In this document: positions 54,205 through 63,382 of the stretch, piece by piece
How positions within the stretch are numbered: position 1 is the stretch's first letter
Layout of the letters: each line of letters opens with the position of its first letter
NCBI RefSeq assembly: GCF_014701195.1
Contig: NZ_AP018712.1
Coordinates: forward strand, 1,382,501 to 1,446,500
Direction: 5' to 3'
DNA length: 64,000 nucleotides
Origin: Tepiditoga spiralis
GTDB lineage: Bacteria > Thermotogota > Thermotogae > Petrotogales > Petrotogaceae
The notes under the pieces: model-generated
What the model was told of the DNA's origin: nothing
Databases searched by the model: none
Seen by the model: only the letters and a program-made list of their open reading frames with translations
Made by a program: the position numbers and the translations under genes

Positions 54205-55329
54205 ATGAAAGTAAAGGTTTTAATAATTTTGAGTCTAATACTTGCTACTTTTTCTTTTTCAAATGCTAATTTAGTTTGGGAAAAAGTTTTAAACGAAGCA
54301 GGAAATCAACAAATTTATTATGTAAAATCTACTGATTCCGGAGTTTATTTATTTGGATCTTCTGATGAAACAGGTTATGATGAAAATATCGTAGTTTTAA
54401 AATTAGATTCAAATGATAACATTACAAAAAACACTTTAGGTGGTTCATTTTCTGATTGGTCATTGTGGGGATTTGAAAGCTTAGAAAAAAATATATACGT
54501 TGTTGGATCTTCAAAATCATTTGGTAATGATTATGACTATTATTTAAAAAATTTAAATGGTTCAGAATTATCTATAAAAAGTATGGGAAATGACAAAGCA
54601 ACTGCAGGAATTGATACTAAAGATGCAATATACATATTAGGATATTCACAAGAACCTAAAACTTTGAATATGAAAGGTAATTTAGTAAAAATAGATAAAT
54701 TAACTAATAAAGTTATTTGGAAAAAATGGCTTCCATTTTATAAAAATGGAGCAGATGTAAAACCTTTAAGTATTGAAAAAACATCAGATAATAACTTTAT
54801 AATATCAGGAGTTGTTGTTGACTTTTTTGAAGGAAGAACAAAGTTCTATTTAGCTAAGGTTAATATGAATGGCGAAGTAATTTGGAATAAAATATTTACA
54901 GGTAAAGATTATGCAAGAGGTTTTGAAGTTAAGGAAACAAATGATGGATATATTGCAGTTGGTTATAATGGATCATGGGATAAGGGTTGGTCAGATACAT
55001 ATCTTGTAAAATTATCAAAAGATGGACAAATAATATGGGAAAAGAATTTTGGAAATGGACTTTCAACACATGCTTATTCTGTAAAAATTGCTAAAAATGG
55101 AAATATATATGTTGTTGGTTATGAATCAAAAACAATAAAAAATAAAGATGTATTATTACTAGAATATGATTCCGATGGAAATGAATTAAATCATTATTTA
55201 TTTGGTGGAAAAAATAATGATGTTGCTTATTCAATGGATATAAAAGATAATTTCTTGTATATTTCTGGTTATACTACTTCTGATAAAAAAGATAGAGATA
55301 TATTAATTTTAAAATATGAAATAAAATAA
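54205..55329 (+). CDS. Exported beta-propeller-like protein
   Basis: 374 aa with a signal peptide (residues 1-20, ending FSNA). The mature part consists of about seven repeats, each containing a G-x-x-x-Y/I-V-x-G-x-S/Y core and a K-L/V-x-x-D/N-G strand (VVLKLDSNDN, YLVKLSKDGQIIWEKNFG, LLLEYDSDGNELNHYLFGG). This is the pattern of lipoprotein/delta-60-like propellers. No catalytic residues evident; an envelope binding role is inferred. AAGGAGGGG precedes the ATG. Confidence 0.65.
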   Translation: MKVKVLIILSLILATFSFSNANLVWEKVLNEAGNQQIYYVKSTDSGVYLFGSSDETGYDENIVVLKLDSNDNITKNTLGGSFSDWSLWGFESLEKNIYVVGSSKSFGNDYDYYLKNLNGSELSIKSMGNDKATAGIDTKDAIYILGYSQEPKTLNMKGNLVKIDKLTNKVIWKKWLPFYKNGADVKPLSIEKTSDNNFIISGVVVDFFEGRTKFYLAKVNMNGEVIWNKIFTGKDYARGFEVKETNDGYIAVGYNGSWDKGWSDTYLVKLSKDGQIIWEKNFGNGLSTHAYSVKIAKNGNIYVVGYESKTIKNKDVLLLEYDSDGNELNHYLFGGKNNDVAYSMDIKDNFLYISGYTTSDKKDRDILILKYEIK

Positions 55330-55352
55330 AAATGCGGTTATACCGCATTTTT
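55328..55352. terminator. Bidirectional terminator between the propeller gene and mnmG
   Basis: AAAAATGCGGT / ACCGCATTTTT with loop TAT between convergent genes. Confidence 0.85.
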
Positions 55353-57207
55353 ATTTTATATATACAGATAAATTTATTATATCAGATGGATTTATACCAG
55401 GTATTCTACTTGCTTGACCTAAAGATATTGGTCTTACCTTTTTTAATTTTTCTCTTGCTTCAAATGCTAAATTATTTATTTCATCATAATTTATATTTTC
55501 TGGAATTTTTTCATTTTCTAATTTTTTAATCTTGTTTATTTCATCGATCATTTTTTTAAAATATCCTTCATACTTTAACTCTATTTCAACTTGTTCTACC
55601 AATTCTTTATCCTCAATTACTTCATTATCCAATTCTTTTAAATCTTCATACCTTATTTCTGGTCTTTTTAAAATATCTCCAAATTTTGTAGTTGCTTTTA
55701 TTAAAGAAGAATTTTTTTGTTTTAATATTGGATTTATTTCTTCTTCTTTTAAATTTAATTTTTTTAATCTATCAACATTGTATTTTATTTTATTTTCTAA
55801 GTTCAATACTTTATTATAAAATTCTTCTGAGATTAATCCAAGTTTATATCCATATTTTGCAAGTCTTAAATGTGCGTTATCATGTCTTAATAATAATCTA
55901 TATTCTGCTCTTGAAGTTAATAGTCTATAAGGTTCATCTACTCCTTTAGTAATTAAATCATCTATTAAAATTCCTATATATGATTCATTTCTACTCAAAA
56001 TAAATGGATCTTTATTTTTTAATTTTAATACTGAATTAATACCAGCAATCAATCCTTGCCCAGCTGCTTCTTCATAACCACTTGTTCCATTTATTTGTCC
56101 AGCAAGATATAATCCTTCTATTTTTCTTGTTTCAAGAGTTGCTTTTAATTCTAAAGGATTTACATAATCATATTCAACTGCATATGCGGGTCTTTCTATT
56201 ACGGCATTTTCTAATCCAGGAATACTTCTTATCATTTTTATTTGTGCTTCATAGGGTAAACTTGTACTTAAACCATTTATATAATATTCATCTGAATCTT
56301 TTGACTCTGGTTCAATAAATATTTGATGAGAGTTTTTTCCAAACTTCATAACCTTATCCTCAATTGATGGGCAATATCTTGGACCCTTACTCTCAATTAA
56401 TTTTACATCTCCATAAAGTGGTGAAAATTCTATATAATTTCTTATAGTATCATGTGTATTTAAATTTGTTCTTGATAAGTAACAAGGATAATCATTACTC
56501 AATATCTTTGGTTCTGTAAAATAGGAAAAAGCCATGGGATCAGTTGATGTATTTTGAATTTCAAATTTTGAAAAATCTATACTATTTTTTCTAACTCGTG
56601 CAGGAGTTCCCGTTTTAAATCTTCCAATTTCAAGTCCTAATTCTCTTAAAGAATTACTTAAAGAATTACTTGGTAAATCACCCATTCTTCCTGCTTCAAA
56701 TGTATTTCTACCAACAAAAATTTTACCTTTTAAATAAGTTCCAGTTGTTAATATAACTGCTTTTGCTCCATATTTTATTCCTAATTCAGTTTCAATACCA
56801 ATTACTTTATTTTTATCAACTATTACTTTAGATGCAATTCCATATCTAAGCGTAAGATTTTTCGTGTTTTCAAGTATTTTTTTCATTTCTCTTGAATATT
56901 TGTATTTATCAATTTGTGCCCTTAAAGCTCTAACCGCAATTCCCTTACTTGTATTTAGCATTCTTATATTTATTGCTGCTTTATCTGTAACCTTTGCTTG
57001 AACTCCTCCAAGTACATCAATTTCTCTTGTAACAACACCTTTAGCTGGCCCTCCTATTGCTGGATTACAAGGTGCCCATCCAACTGTATCTAAATTTATA
57101 TTTAAAAGAAGTGTTTTCATTCCAAGTTTTGCAGCAGCATGACCTGCTTCTATACCAGCATGACCTGCTCCTACCACTATAATGTCATAAATTTCATTAA
57201 AGTTCAT
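55351..57207 (-). CDS. mnmG: tRNA uridine-5-carboxymethylaminomethyl modification enzyme MnmG (GidA)
   Basis: FAD protein that, with MnmE, modifies wobble uridine in tRNAs. It is 618 aa. FAD-binding start [20 protein letters not shown], then [76 protein letters not shown] and [25 protein letters not shown] precedes the ATG. mnmE is not in the window. Confidence 0.97.
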   Translation of the reverse strand: MNFNEIYDIIVVGAGHAGIEAGHAAAKLGMKTLLLNINLDTVGWAPCNPAIGGPAKGVVTREIDVLGGVQAKVTDKAAINIRMLNTSKGIAVRALRAQIDKYKYSREMKKILENTKNLTLRYGIASKVIVDKNKVIGIETELGIKYGAKAVILTTGTYLKGKIFVGRNTFEAGRMGDLPSNSLSNSLRELGLEIGRFKTGTPARVRKNSIDFSKFEIQNTSTDPMAFSYFTEPKILSNDYPCYLSRTNLNTHDTIRNYIEFSPLYGDVKLIESKGPRYCPSIEDKVMKFGKNSHQIFIEPESKDSDEYYINGLSTSLPYEAQIKMIRSIPGLENAVIERPAYAVEYDYVNPLELKATLETRKIEGLYLAGQINGTSGYEEAAGQGLIAGINSVLKLKNKDPFILSRNESYIGILIDDLITKGVDEPYRLLTSRAEYRLLLRHDNAHLRLAKYGYKLGLISEEFYNKVLNLENKIKYNVDRLKKLNLKEEEINPILKQKNSSLIKATTKFGDILKRPEIRYEDLKELDNEVIEDKELVEQVEIELKYEGYFKKMIDEINKIKKLENEKIPENINYDEINNLAFEAREKLKKVRPISLGQASRIPGINPSDIINLSVYIK

Positions 57208-57374
57208 TTTTTCCTCCCAACTATACTTTTTTTATTCCCTATATTATATAATTAAAAAAATTCATTGATATTACAATTAATTATCAGTGAAATTAATTGA
57301 TATCATGAAAATTATTTATTTTATTATAGTATAATTTTAATATGAATAAAATTTTTTGAAGAAGGGGAAATTTT

Positions 57375-57848
57375 ATGAAATTTGATTTTGATAAAGAAAT
57401 AAAAAAATATGAACATGTTTCAAAAAAAGATTTTTATGAAAAAATAAGAGAGCAAATTTTTAAATGGGCTAAAAGGGATGGTAAAAAAAATAAATTATTA
57501 AATACAATTATGTTAGCGCCAGATTTGTTTTATGTGCTTTGGAAGCTATCTTTAGACAATAATGTTCCAATAAAACAAAAAGCTAAAGCAATTTTAGGTT
57601 TAACCTATTTTATACTTCCAGTAGACTTTATGCCAGAAAGTTTACTTGGTCCTATTGGATATTTAGATGATATTGTTGCTACCGTTTTAATTTTAAATAG
57701 CTTATTAAATGATGTTCCTCAAGAATTAATTGAAAAATATTGGCTTGGCGAAGAAAAAATTCTCCCAACAATTCAAAAAATTTTAAAGTCTGCCAATGAG
57801 TTAATAGGTTCAGGAATTTTTGATTTATTAAAAAAAATATTTAAATAG
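57375..57848 (+). CDS. YkvA-family (DUF1232) membrane protein
   Basis: 157 aa. The DUF1232 core KQKAKAILGLTYFILPVDFMPESLLGPIGYLDDIVATVLIL (about residues 80-120) contains the conserved L-x-P-x-D-x-x-P and D-D. The molecular role of the family is unknown. GAAGGGG precedes the ATG. A 24-aa peptide gene follows after 13 bases. Confidence 0.85.
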   Translation: MKFDFDKEIKKYEHVSKKDFYEKIREQIFKWAKRDGKKNKLLNTIMLAPDLFYVLWKLSLDNNVPIKQKAKAILGLTYFILPVDFMPESLLGPIGYLDDIVATVLILNSLLNDVPQELIEKYWLGEEKILPTIQKILKSANELIGSGIFDLLKKIFK

Positions 57849-57861
57849 TGGGAGGTATTTT

Positions 57862-57936
57862 ATGAATATATTTATTTTTTTAATTGTTTTTTTTGGCTTA
57901 GTATTGTTATTTAAATTTATTTCAAATAAATATTGA
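57862..57936 (+). CDS. 24-aa hydrophobic small protein
   Basis: Begins MNIFIFLIVFFGLVLLFKF and ends SNKY: a single membrane helix with a short positive tail. A clear ribosome site (GGGAGG, 57850-57855) sits six bases before the ATG and right after the YkvA-type stop, so it is probably translated with it. Could be a small membrane partner or regulator; no family recognised. Confidence 0.5.
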   Translation: MNIFIFLIVFFGLVLLFKFISNKY

Positions 57937-57979
57937 ATTTTATTTCTAAAATTAAAATTATTATAATTATTTTTTATAA

Positions 57980-58003
57980 AAAAAATCCCAGTATTACTGG
58001 GAC
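57980..58003 (-). terminator. Terminator after the peptide-exporter genes
   Basis: AGTCCCAGT / ACTGGGA hairpin, followed on the minus strand by eight T residues. It may also stop plus-strand transcription from the small-protein gene. Confidence 0.75.
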
Positions 58004-58054
58004 TATGTCTTTTTTATTTTTTAACCATTTAAAGAAGAGTTTTTACATAAAGTA

Positions 58055-59863
58055 TTATATTCTATCACATTTTTCATATAACTCTGATTGTGAATACCAT
58101 AATTTTTTGTAATATACCGAATTTTTTAATAATTCACTGTGCTCTCCCACATCAACTATTTTTTTATTATCCATAATTATTATTTTATTACAATACTTTA
58201 TAGAAGCTAATCTATGTGTTATTATTATCGCTATTTTATTTTTGCTTATTTCTTCAAATTTTTCATATAATTCATTTTCAGAAATGGGATCAAGTGCTGC
58301 TGTTGGTTCATCAAGAACTATGATATCATAATTTTTAAAGATTCCTCTTGCTATAGCAACTTTTTGCCACTGCCCTCCAGAAAGTTCTGTACCTTCAAAT
58401 TCCTTTGATAATACTGTATTTAATCCTTTAATAAACTTTTTATCTAAAGAATTTATACCAACAGAATTCAAAATATCTTCTATTTTATCTTCTTCATTTT
58501 TATTTTTAATATTACTAATAGCAATATTTTCTTTTAAAGTTATTTTATATCTATTAAATTTTTGAAATACAGCAGTTCCTTTATTCCTTATTGATTTTAA
58601 TGATAACAATGATGAAGGAACTTCATTATAACATATTTCACCACTTGTTGGTTTGTACAATCCTAATATTAATTTTGAAAGAGTTGTTTTTCCTGCCCCA
58701 TTTTTTCCAATAACTGCTATTCTATCTCCTTTTTTTATTTTTAAATTAATATTTTTAATTGCTTCTTTTCCCGTTGGATATGTAAAAGATACATTCTTTA
58801 ATTCAATACTTTTTATTTCTTCAACAATATTTTTTAATCTTTTATTTTTTTTAGAATTCTCAATTAAATTTAAAAAATTTATATATTTTTTTACTTTTCC
58901 ATATACTGCAATACTATCTCCCAATCTATATTCAAATATTTCTTCCATTAGTCCAAAAAGATTTGAAAGAGAGATATATACTGCTGCAAAAGTACCTATT
59001 GTAATTTCATTTTTCATAATTAAATATATAGTTAATCCAAGAACTCCAATATAACCAATAATAGTCATTAATTTTGATATTGAATCTATTTTATTTACTT
59101 TTTTTTGATAAATTAATCTCAAATTATGGTACTCATTGGATGTTTTATTAAAAAGTTTGAATATATAATTAATTGCATTTAGTGTTCTTGTTTCTTTTAA
59201 GTAATTTTTATTTTTTATGTATGAAGAATATATATTTTTTTTCCTTCTTAATGGAGCATGATTTTCTTCAAGTTTTTCATAATAACTTTTTTTTATTATT
59301 TGTGAAAATAATACTGGAAAAAATATAAACAACATACTTATTCCTAAAATAGGATTTAAAGAAACCAAATAAATTTCTATAAATAAATAGTATGGTAAGT
59401 ATAAAAACAACAAATCCATAATTACATTTAAAACCCTACGTACAGATTTTGCTCCTACAATGGCAGAATTTACAAAATCTCTATTTTCAGAGTTGTTAAA
59501 AAAATTTGGTGATATTTTTGCAATTTTTAAGTTTAAATTTTTTAAAAGTGTTTTTAAGGTCATATCGTGATAATATTCCCCAAAGTATTCAGATATTCCA
59601 CTTGATACTTCTGATATAATAATAAAAACCGTTAAATATATGAGTTCTACGATAATATTTTTCAAATTTTTATTGTTTATTCCAATAACACTATCAAAAA
59701 CTTTTTGCATCTGATATGTTGTAAGCCCTAAGAATATTGCATCTAATACTGAAAAAAAATACTGTGAAAAAAATTTTATTGGTGATATTTTAATAATATC
59801 TACAAAAACATGAAAGATATTTATTTTTTTTTTATTCACCATACCATCTTCTTTGTTTTTCAT
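58055..59863 (-). CDS. ABC exporter subunit 2 (membrane plus ATPase) of the RiPP cluster
   Basis: 602-aa half-transporter: about six helices (residues 20-330), then a nucleotide-binding domain with Walker A IGKNGAGKTTLSK, signature LSGGQWQKVAIARG, Walker B IIVLDEPTAALDP and H-loop ITHRL. No C39 peptidase domain precedes the membrane part, so it cannot itself cut a leader. It overlaps the other exporter gene by 32 bases; ATGs at 59863 or 59842 are possible starts. Probably forms a heterodimer with subunit 1. Confidence 0.88.
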   Translation of the reverse strand: MKNKEDGMVNKKKINIFHVFVDIIKISPIKFFSQYFFSVLDAIFLGLTTYQMQKVFDSVIGINNKNLKNIIVELIYLTVFIIISEVSSGISEYFGEYYHDMTLKTLLKNLNLKIAKISPNFFNNSENRDFVNSAIVGAKSVRRVLNVIMDLLFLYLPYYLFIEIYLVSLNPILGISMLFIFFPVLFSQIIKKSYYEKLEENHAPLRRKKNIYSSYIKNKNYLKETRTLNAINYIFKLFNKTSNEYHNLRLIYQKKVNKIDSISKLMTIIGYIGVLGLTIYLIMKNEITIGTFAAVYISLSNLFGLMEEIFEYRLGDSIAVYGKVKKYINFLNLIENSKKNKRLKNIVEEIKSIELKNVSFTYPTGKEAIKNINLKIKKGDRIAVIGKNGAGKTTLSKLILGLYKPTSGEICYNEVPSSLLSLKSIRNKGTAVFQKFNRYKITLKENIAISNIKNKNEEDKIEDILNSVGINSLDKKFIKGLNTVLSKEFEGTELSGGQWQKVAIARGIFKNYDIIVLDEPTAALDPISENELYEKFEEISKNKIAIIITHRLASIKYCNKIIIMDNKKIVDVGEHSELLKNSVYYKKLWYSQSELYEKCDRI

Positions 59864-61610
59864 ACATTTTATAATAAACTCCTCTTTTATCTAATAGTTC
59901 ATTATGAGTTCCTCTTTCAATAACTTCACCATTTGAAAAAACAAGCACTATATCTGTATATTTTACTCCTCCCAATCTGTGTGTAATTAAAATTTTCATT
60001 GATTTAAAAGGTACTGAAAAAAATTTTTCAAATATACTTCTTTCAGAAATAGGATCAAGTGCTGCTGTTGGTTCATCAAATATTTGTATTGGAGCGTTTC
60101 TATACAAAGCCCTTGCTATAGCAACTTTTTGCCATTGTCCTTCTGAAAGATTGTTCCCTTTACTTTCTATATAACCTAATACTGTTTTTTCTTTTTCAGG
60201 TAATTTTTCTATAACTTCTTTAACTTCACTTATTTTTATTACTTCGTCAAACAATTTATCATCACATTTTTTTATATCTTTCATTTTTATATTTTCTTCA
60301 AATGAAATGGAATACCTTACATAATCCTGATAAACAACAGAAAAATATTCATACCATTCTTCTAATGATAGATTTTTTTGATTTTTTCCATTTATTAGTA
60401 TCTCACCTTCATAATCTTCATACAATCCAAGCATTAACTTTATAATTGTTGTTTTTCCTGCTCCATTTTCTCCGACAAAAGCATATGTTTTTCCTTTTTC
60501 TAATACAAAATTTAAATTTTTTAAAATCCATTTATTTGAATTTGGATACTTAAAAGATACATTTTTAAACTCTATTTTTTCTACATCTTTTTTGTTTATT
60601 TTTTTGATACTATTTTTTCTTCTCACTTCAGGAAATTTCATAAAATTCTCAAAATCTTTCATATAATTTATTCTTTTTATTATATCTTTTACTATATTAG
60701 AAAATGTCCATGACATTGGATGAATTAAATTAAATACTGCACCAGTAATACTTATAAACATACCTGAAGTTATTTTTCCAAAAGTTAGAATATAAAGTAA
60801 ACTTGCTGAGATACCAAATGCTAACAATGACATTAAAAAACTTAACCCTTTTATTTTTGCAATATTTTTTAAAGTAATTTTTATATCAATTTTTCTTCCT
60901 TTTTCATATAAATTTTCAAATTCATTTGCTATTTCATTTCCATAATTAAATAATACTCTTTCATCAACCATTTCTTCGGAATTCAACATTGTATCATATA
61001 CTTTTGCTCTTCTAAAAAACTTCATTGATTTTGTGTATGAATCATATTCTTTTTCTCCACTATAATATGCTACTACTGCCATAAATATTAGCAATATAAA
61101 CACTATTGAACTAATTAATATACTACTCTCTAATATTATTATTGATATAGAAAATATTTCAACTATTATTTTAAAAAAAGAACTTATTTCTTCTAAAGCA
61201 GAAGTTATAGCATTTTCAGAATTTTCATAAATTCTTTCAATTAATTCATAATTTTCATGATTTTCAAGAACTTCATACTTTAATTTTGAACTTTTTTTTA
61301 TAATGTCTCCTTCAAATTTAAAATCTACCCTTTTAGACAATCTTACATAAAGTTCTTTTGATATTAAATTTATTAAATAATTTATAAAAAATAACACAAA
61401 AAATAATATTGAAATATAAATAAAGTTAGAGTTTATAGTTTTAGTTTTTATAATAACTTGTGCAGCATCAATAAAATAAGCTACCACAAGTATTTTTATG
61501 GCTGGCGTCATATAATTAATTACTTCAATAATACTATATACACTAAATATCAGAGGCGCATTTTTTAAAGAATACAATATATATTTTATAATTAATTTTA
61601 TTTTATTCAT
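59832..61610 (-). CDS. ABC exporter subunit 1 (membrane plus ATPase) of the RiPP cluster
   Basis: 592-aa half-transporter. Walker A VGENGAGKTTIIK, signature degenerated to LSEGQWQKVAIARAL, Walker B IQIFDEPTAALDP, H-loop ITHRLGG. The SEGQ signature suggests one weaker ATP site, usual in heterodimeric exporters. No peptidase domain. AAGGAG precedes the ATG. It follows the precursor gene after a 177-base gap that holds two inverted repeats. Confidence 0.88.
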   Translation of the reverse strand: MNKIKLIIKYILYSLKNAPLIFSVYSIIEVINYMTPAIKILVVAYFIDAAQVIIKTKTINSNFIYISILFFVLFFINYLINLISKELYVRLSKRVDFKFEGDIIKKSSKLKYEVLENHENYELIERIYENSENAITSALEEISSFFKIIVEIFSISIIILESSILISSIVFILLIFMAVVAYYSGEKEYDSYTKSMKFFRRAKVYDTMLNSEEMVDERVLFNYGNEIANEFENLYEKGRKIDIKITLKNIAKIKGLSFLMSLLAFGISASLLYILTFGKITSGMFISITGAVFNLIHPMSWTFSNIVKDIIKRINYMKDFENFMKFPEVRRKNSIKKINKKDVEKIEFKNVSFKYPNSNKWILKNLNFVLEKGKTYAFVGENGAGKTTIIKLMLGLYEDYEGEILINGKNQKNLSLEEWYEYFSVVYQDYVRYSISFEENIKMKDIKKCDDKLFDEVIKISEVKEVIEKLPEKEKTVLGYIESKGNNLSEGQWQKVAIARALYRNAPIQIFDEPTAALDPISERSIFEKFFSVPFKSMKILITHRLGGVKYTDIVLVFSNGEVIERGTHNELLDKRGVYYKMYEKQRRWYGE

Positions 61611-61656
61611 TATTTTTTCTCCTTCTAAAAATATGCTAAATGAATACTTAAAAATA

Positions 61657-61725
61657 CATAGAAATAAAAAAATTTTTATATAATATTCATTAAGAATCTG
61701 ATAAATAGACTTTTTTATTTCTATG
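61657..61725. promoter_or_regulatory. 15-bp inverted repeat between precursor and exporter genes
   Basis: CATAGAAATAAAAAA (61657-61671) and its exact complement (61711-61725) are 39 bases apart. On the minus strand the second arm is T-rich and could end the precursor transcript. Confidence 0.5.
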
Positions 61726-61753
61726 CTTAGGAATTAATTTCATTAAATTACTG

Positions 61754-61780
61754 TAACCTACAGGTAACACCTGTAGGTTA
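61754..61780. promoter_or_regulatory. Perfect 12-bp hairpin just after the precursor gene
   Basis: TAACCTACAGGT, loop AAC, ACCTGTAGGTTA. No T-tract follows on the minus strand, so it is more likely an mRNA-stabilising or processing hairpin than a full terminator. That would raise precursor output over the exporters. Confidence 0.7.
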
Positions 61781-61787
61781 TAATGTA

Positions 61788-61895
61788 CTAATTACAAAAA
61801 ACACTACGACTCTTTCCGTTACATGTTCCTTTTCCACAGCCATCAATTTCTATAACTACTTTTGATACTTTTACAATAGGTTCTTTATAATCCAT
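61788..61895 (-). CDS. Putative RiPP precursor peptide, 35 aa, three cysteines
   Basis: The minus strand from ATG 61895 encodes a short charged leader (MDYKEPIVKVSKVVIEI, residues 1-17) and a Gly/Cys-rich core starting DGCGKGTCNGKS and ending SVFCN. The cysteines are at 20, 25 and 34. The ribosome site AGGAGA lies six bases upstream, inside the last codons of the radical SAM gene, whose stop is only 4 bases before. Position, size, leader/core split and Cys content fit a radical-SAM-modified peptide (sacti- or ranthipeptide-like). The class is not certain. It is too short for normal gene calling. Confidence 0.75.
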   Translation of the reverse strand: MDYKEPIVKVSKVVIEIDGCGKGTCNGKSRSVFCN

Positions 61896-61899
61896 TTTT

Positions 61900-62943
61900 C
61901 TATCTCCTTTCAGAATCAATAATATATTTTAATGCTTTAGCATTTTGTTTATTTATTGATGAACAACCAAATAAATCATTATCTTCTGAATAAGCCAAAC
62001 CAGGACATCTATTACAAATATTTTCAAGATCACAATTCTTACATTCTTCTAATTCTTTATTTGTTAAATTATATATAAATTTAAGATCTGAAGAATTATA
62101 CCAAATATCCTTTAAAGATTGCTTTTTCAAATCACCAACTTTATATAAAAATGAATTACAAGGATAAACATTTTTATTTGAATCTATATATAAGCTATAT
62201 CTTGTATTTGGACAAACATCATCTAAATTTTTTTTATCTTTTAAGTTTTTTCTGTTAACATTTATATTCAAGTTAAAATTTTTATTAAATTCTATTAAAT
62301 CATTAAAATCTAAAGAATTATCTTTAGGAGAAGAATCTCCATTTATTTTTGACATTATTGTTGGATTTGGGGAATATAAAAAATCATTTATATTACAAAA
62401 TTCTTGTAAATATTTATATGAATATTTATTTTGTTGCATTATAGGAGTTTTTATTTCTAAACTTATTCCTTTATTTTTCATTTTCATAATATTTGATAAT
62501 ATTTTTTTTAATGATCCTTTTACTCCTGTAATTTTGTCATTAATTTCTTCATTTAATGAAAATATTGTTGTGGAAAATTCAGTAATATATAATTTTGAAA
62601 GCTGTTCAATTTGAGAATCATTAATAAGTGTTGCATTACTTAATAATGTTACACGAAAACCCATTTCTCTCGCTTTTTTTATAATTTCCATAATATCAGG
62701 ATGTAAAAAGATTTCTCCACCTGTTAATATTGTTTCTAATGTACCTAATTTTTTTAATTCTTCAAATAAATCAAGAATAAATGAATATTCTAGACCTTTA
62801 TTATCATGTTTTGGAATATAACAATGTAAACATTTTAAATTACACAATGTCAAAAGTTCAATAGTTGCAATTAATGGAATTCTCCTTTTATAAGCGTTTT
62901 TTACAATCGTCTGAAAAGAAAAAGTATTATCAATTATCATCAT
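61900..62943 (-). CDS. Radical SAM/SPASM peptide maturase
   Basis: 347 aa. It starts with the radical-SAM cluster motif CNLKCLHC (Cys34, 38, 41), then LTGGEIFLHPDI (SAM-binding GGE) and VTLLSNATL. The C-terminal SPASM region has a Cys set (CPNTRYSLYID, YPCNSF, ECKNCDLENICNRCPG, FGCSS) able to hold auxiliary Fe-S clusters. Such enzymes form thioether or C-C links in ribosomal peptides. The ATG at 62943 overlaps the PqqD-like gene stop; the ATG at 62940 is better spaced from GAGGTA. Expected substrate: the adjoining 35-aa peptide. Confidence 0.93.
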   Translation of the reverse strand: MMIIDNTFSFQTIVKNAYKRRIPLIATIELLTLCNLKCLHCYIPKHDNKGLEYSFILDLFEELKKLGTLETILTGGEIFLHPDIMEIIKKAREMGFRVTLLSNATLINDSQIEQLSKLYITEFSTTIFSLNEEINDKITGVKGSLKKILSNIMKMKNKGISLEIKTPIMQQNKYSYKYLQEFCNINDFLYSPNPTIMSKINGDSSPKDNSLDFNDLIEFNKNFNLNINVNRKNLKDKKNLDDVCPNTRYSLYIDSNKNVYPCNSFLYKVGDLKKQSLKDIWYNSSDLKFIYNLTNKELEECKNCDLENICNRCPGLAYSEDNDLFGCSSINKQNAKALKYIIDSERR

Positions 62944-63224
62944 ATTACCTCAATAACTTCTTGAATAACAAGATCATTAATAAATTTTTTTAAATCTTTG
63001 CTAATAGTATCAGATGAAGTAGAATAAAATTTATTTTTTAATGTTTCTAATAATTTAGGAACGCTTTTTAAAATTACTAAATATTTCCAAAAATAAACCG
63101 CAACGCCTTCTAATAAAATATTAAATTTTGTCCTTTCGTCAATTATATAAACAAAATCATCATAATTTTGCCATGAAATCCATTTAGAAATTTTTATTTC
63201 TTTTTTTAATAAATCCTTATCCAT
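62940..63224 (-). CDS. PqqD-like peptide recognition protein (RRE)
   Basis: 94-aa small protein, first gene of the cluster. WISWQNYDDFVYIIDERTKF, then NILLEGVAVYFWKYL and a C-terminal helix ending FINDLVIQEVIEVI fit the winged-helix PqqD/RRE build that binds leader peptides and presents them to the radical SAM enzyme. Start 63224 is chosen because GAGGAGGAA precedes it. The assignment rests on pattern and context, as the sequence is divergent. Confidence 0.7.
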   Translation of the reverse strand: MDKDLLKKEIKISKWISWQNYDDFVYIIDERTKFNILLEGVAVYFWKYLVILKSVPKLLETLKNKFYSTSSDTISKDLKKFINDLVIQEVIEVI

Positions 63225-63350
63225 ATATTTCCTCCTCGTGTATAATGTTTTCATATAGTTAATAAAATTGATGAAAGTTTAAAAAAACATTCTAACTTTG
63301 AGTTATTATTAAACTATAGTGATTCTGTTTCTCACTCTAATTTGTATTTT

Positions 63351-63368
63351 TATTTGTGCACACAAATA
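63351..63368. promoter_or_regulatory. Palindrome upstream of the RiPP cluster
   Basis: TATTTGTG, CA, CACAAATA: perfect eight-base arms about 125 bases before the PqqD-like gene. Candidate operator. Confidence 0.4.
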
Positions 63369-63382
63369 TTTTAATATTATAA

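Noticed and set aside
61690-61743. 17-aa minus-strand frame (MKLIPKHRNKKVYLSDS) as a second precursor
   Set aside because: No ribosome site, no cysteine, and it overlaps the inverted repeat; chance occurrence is likely.
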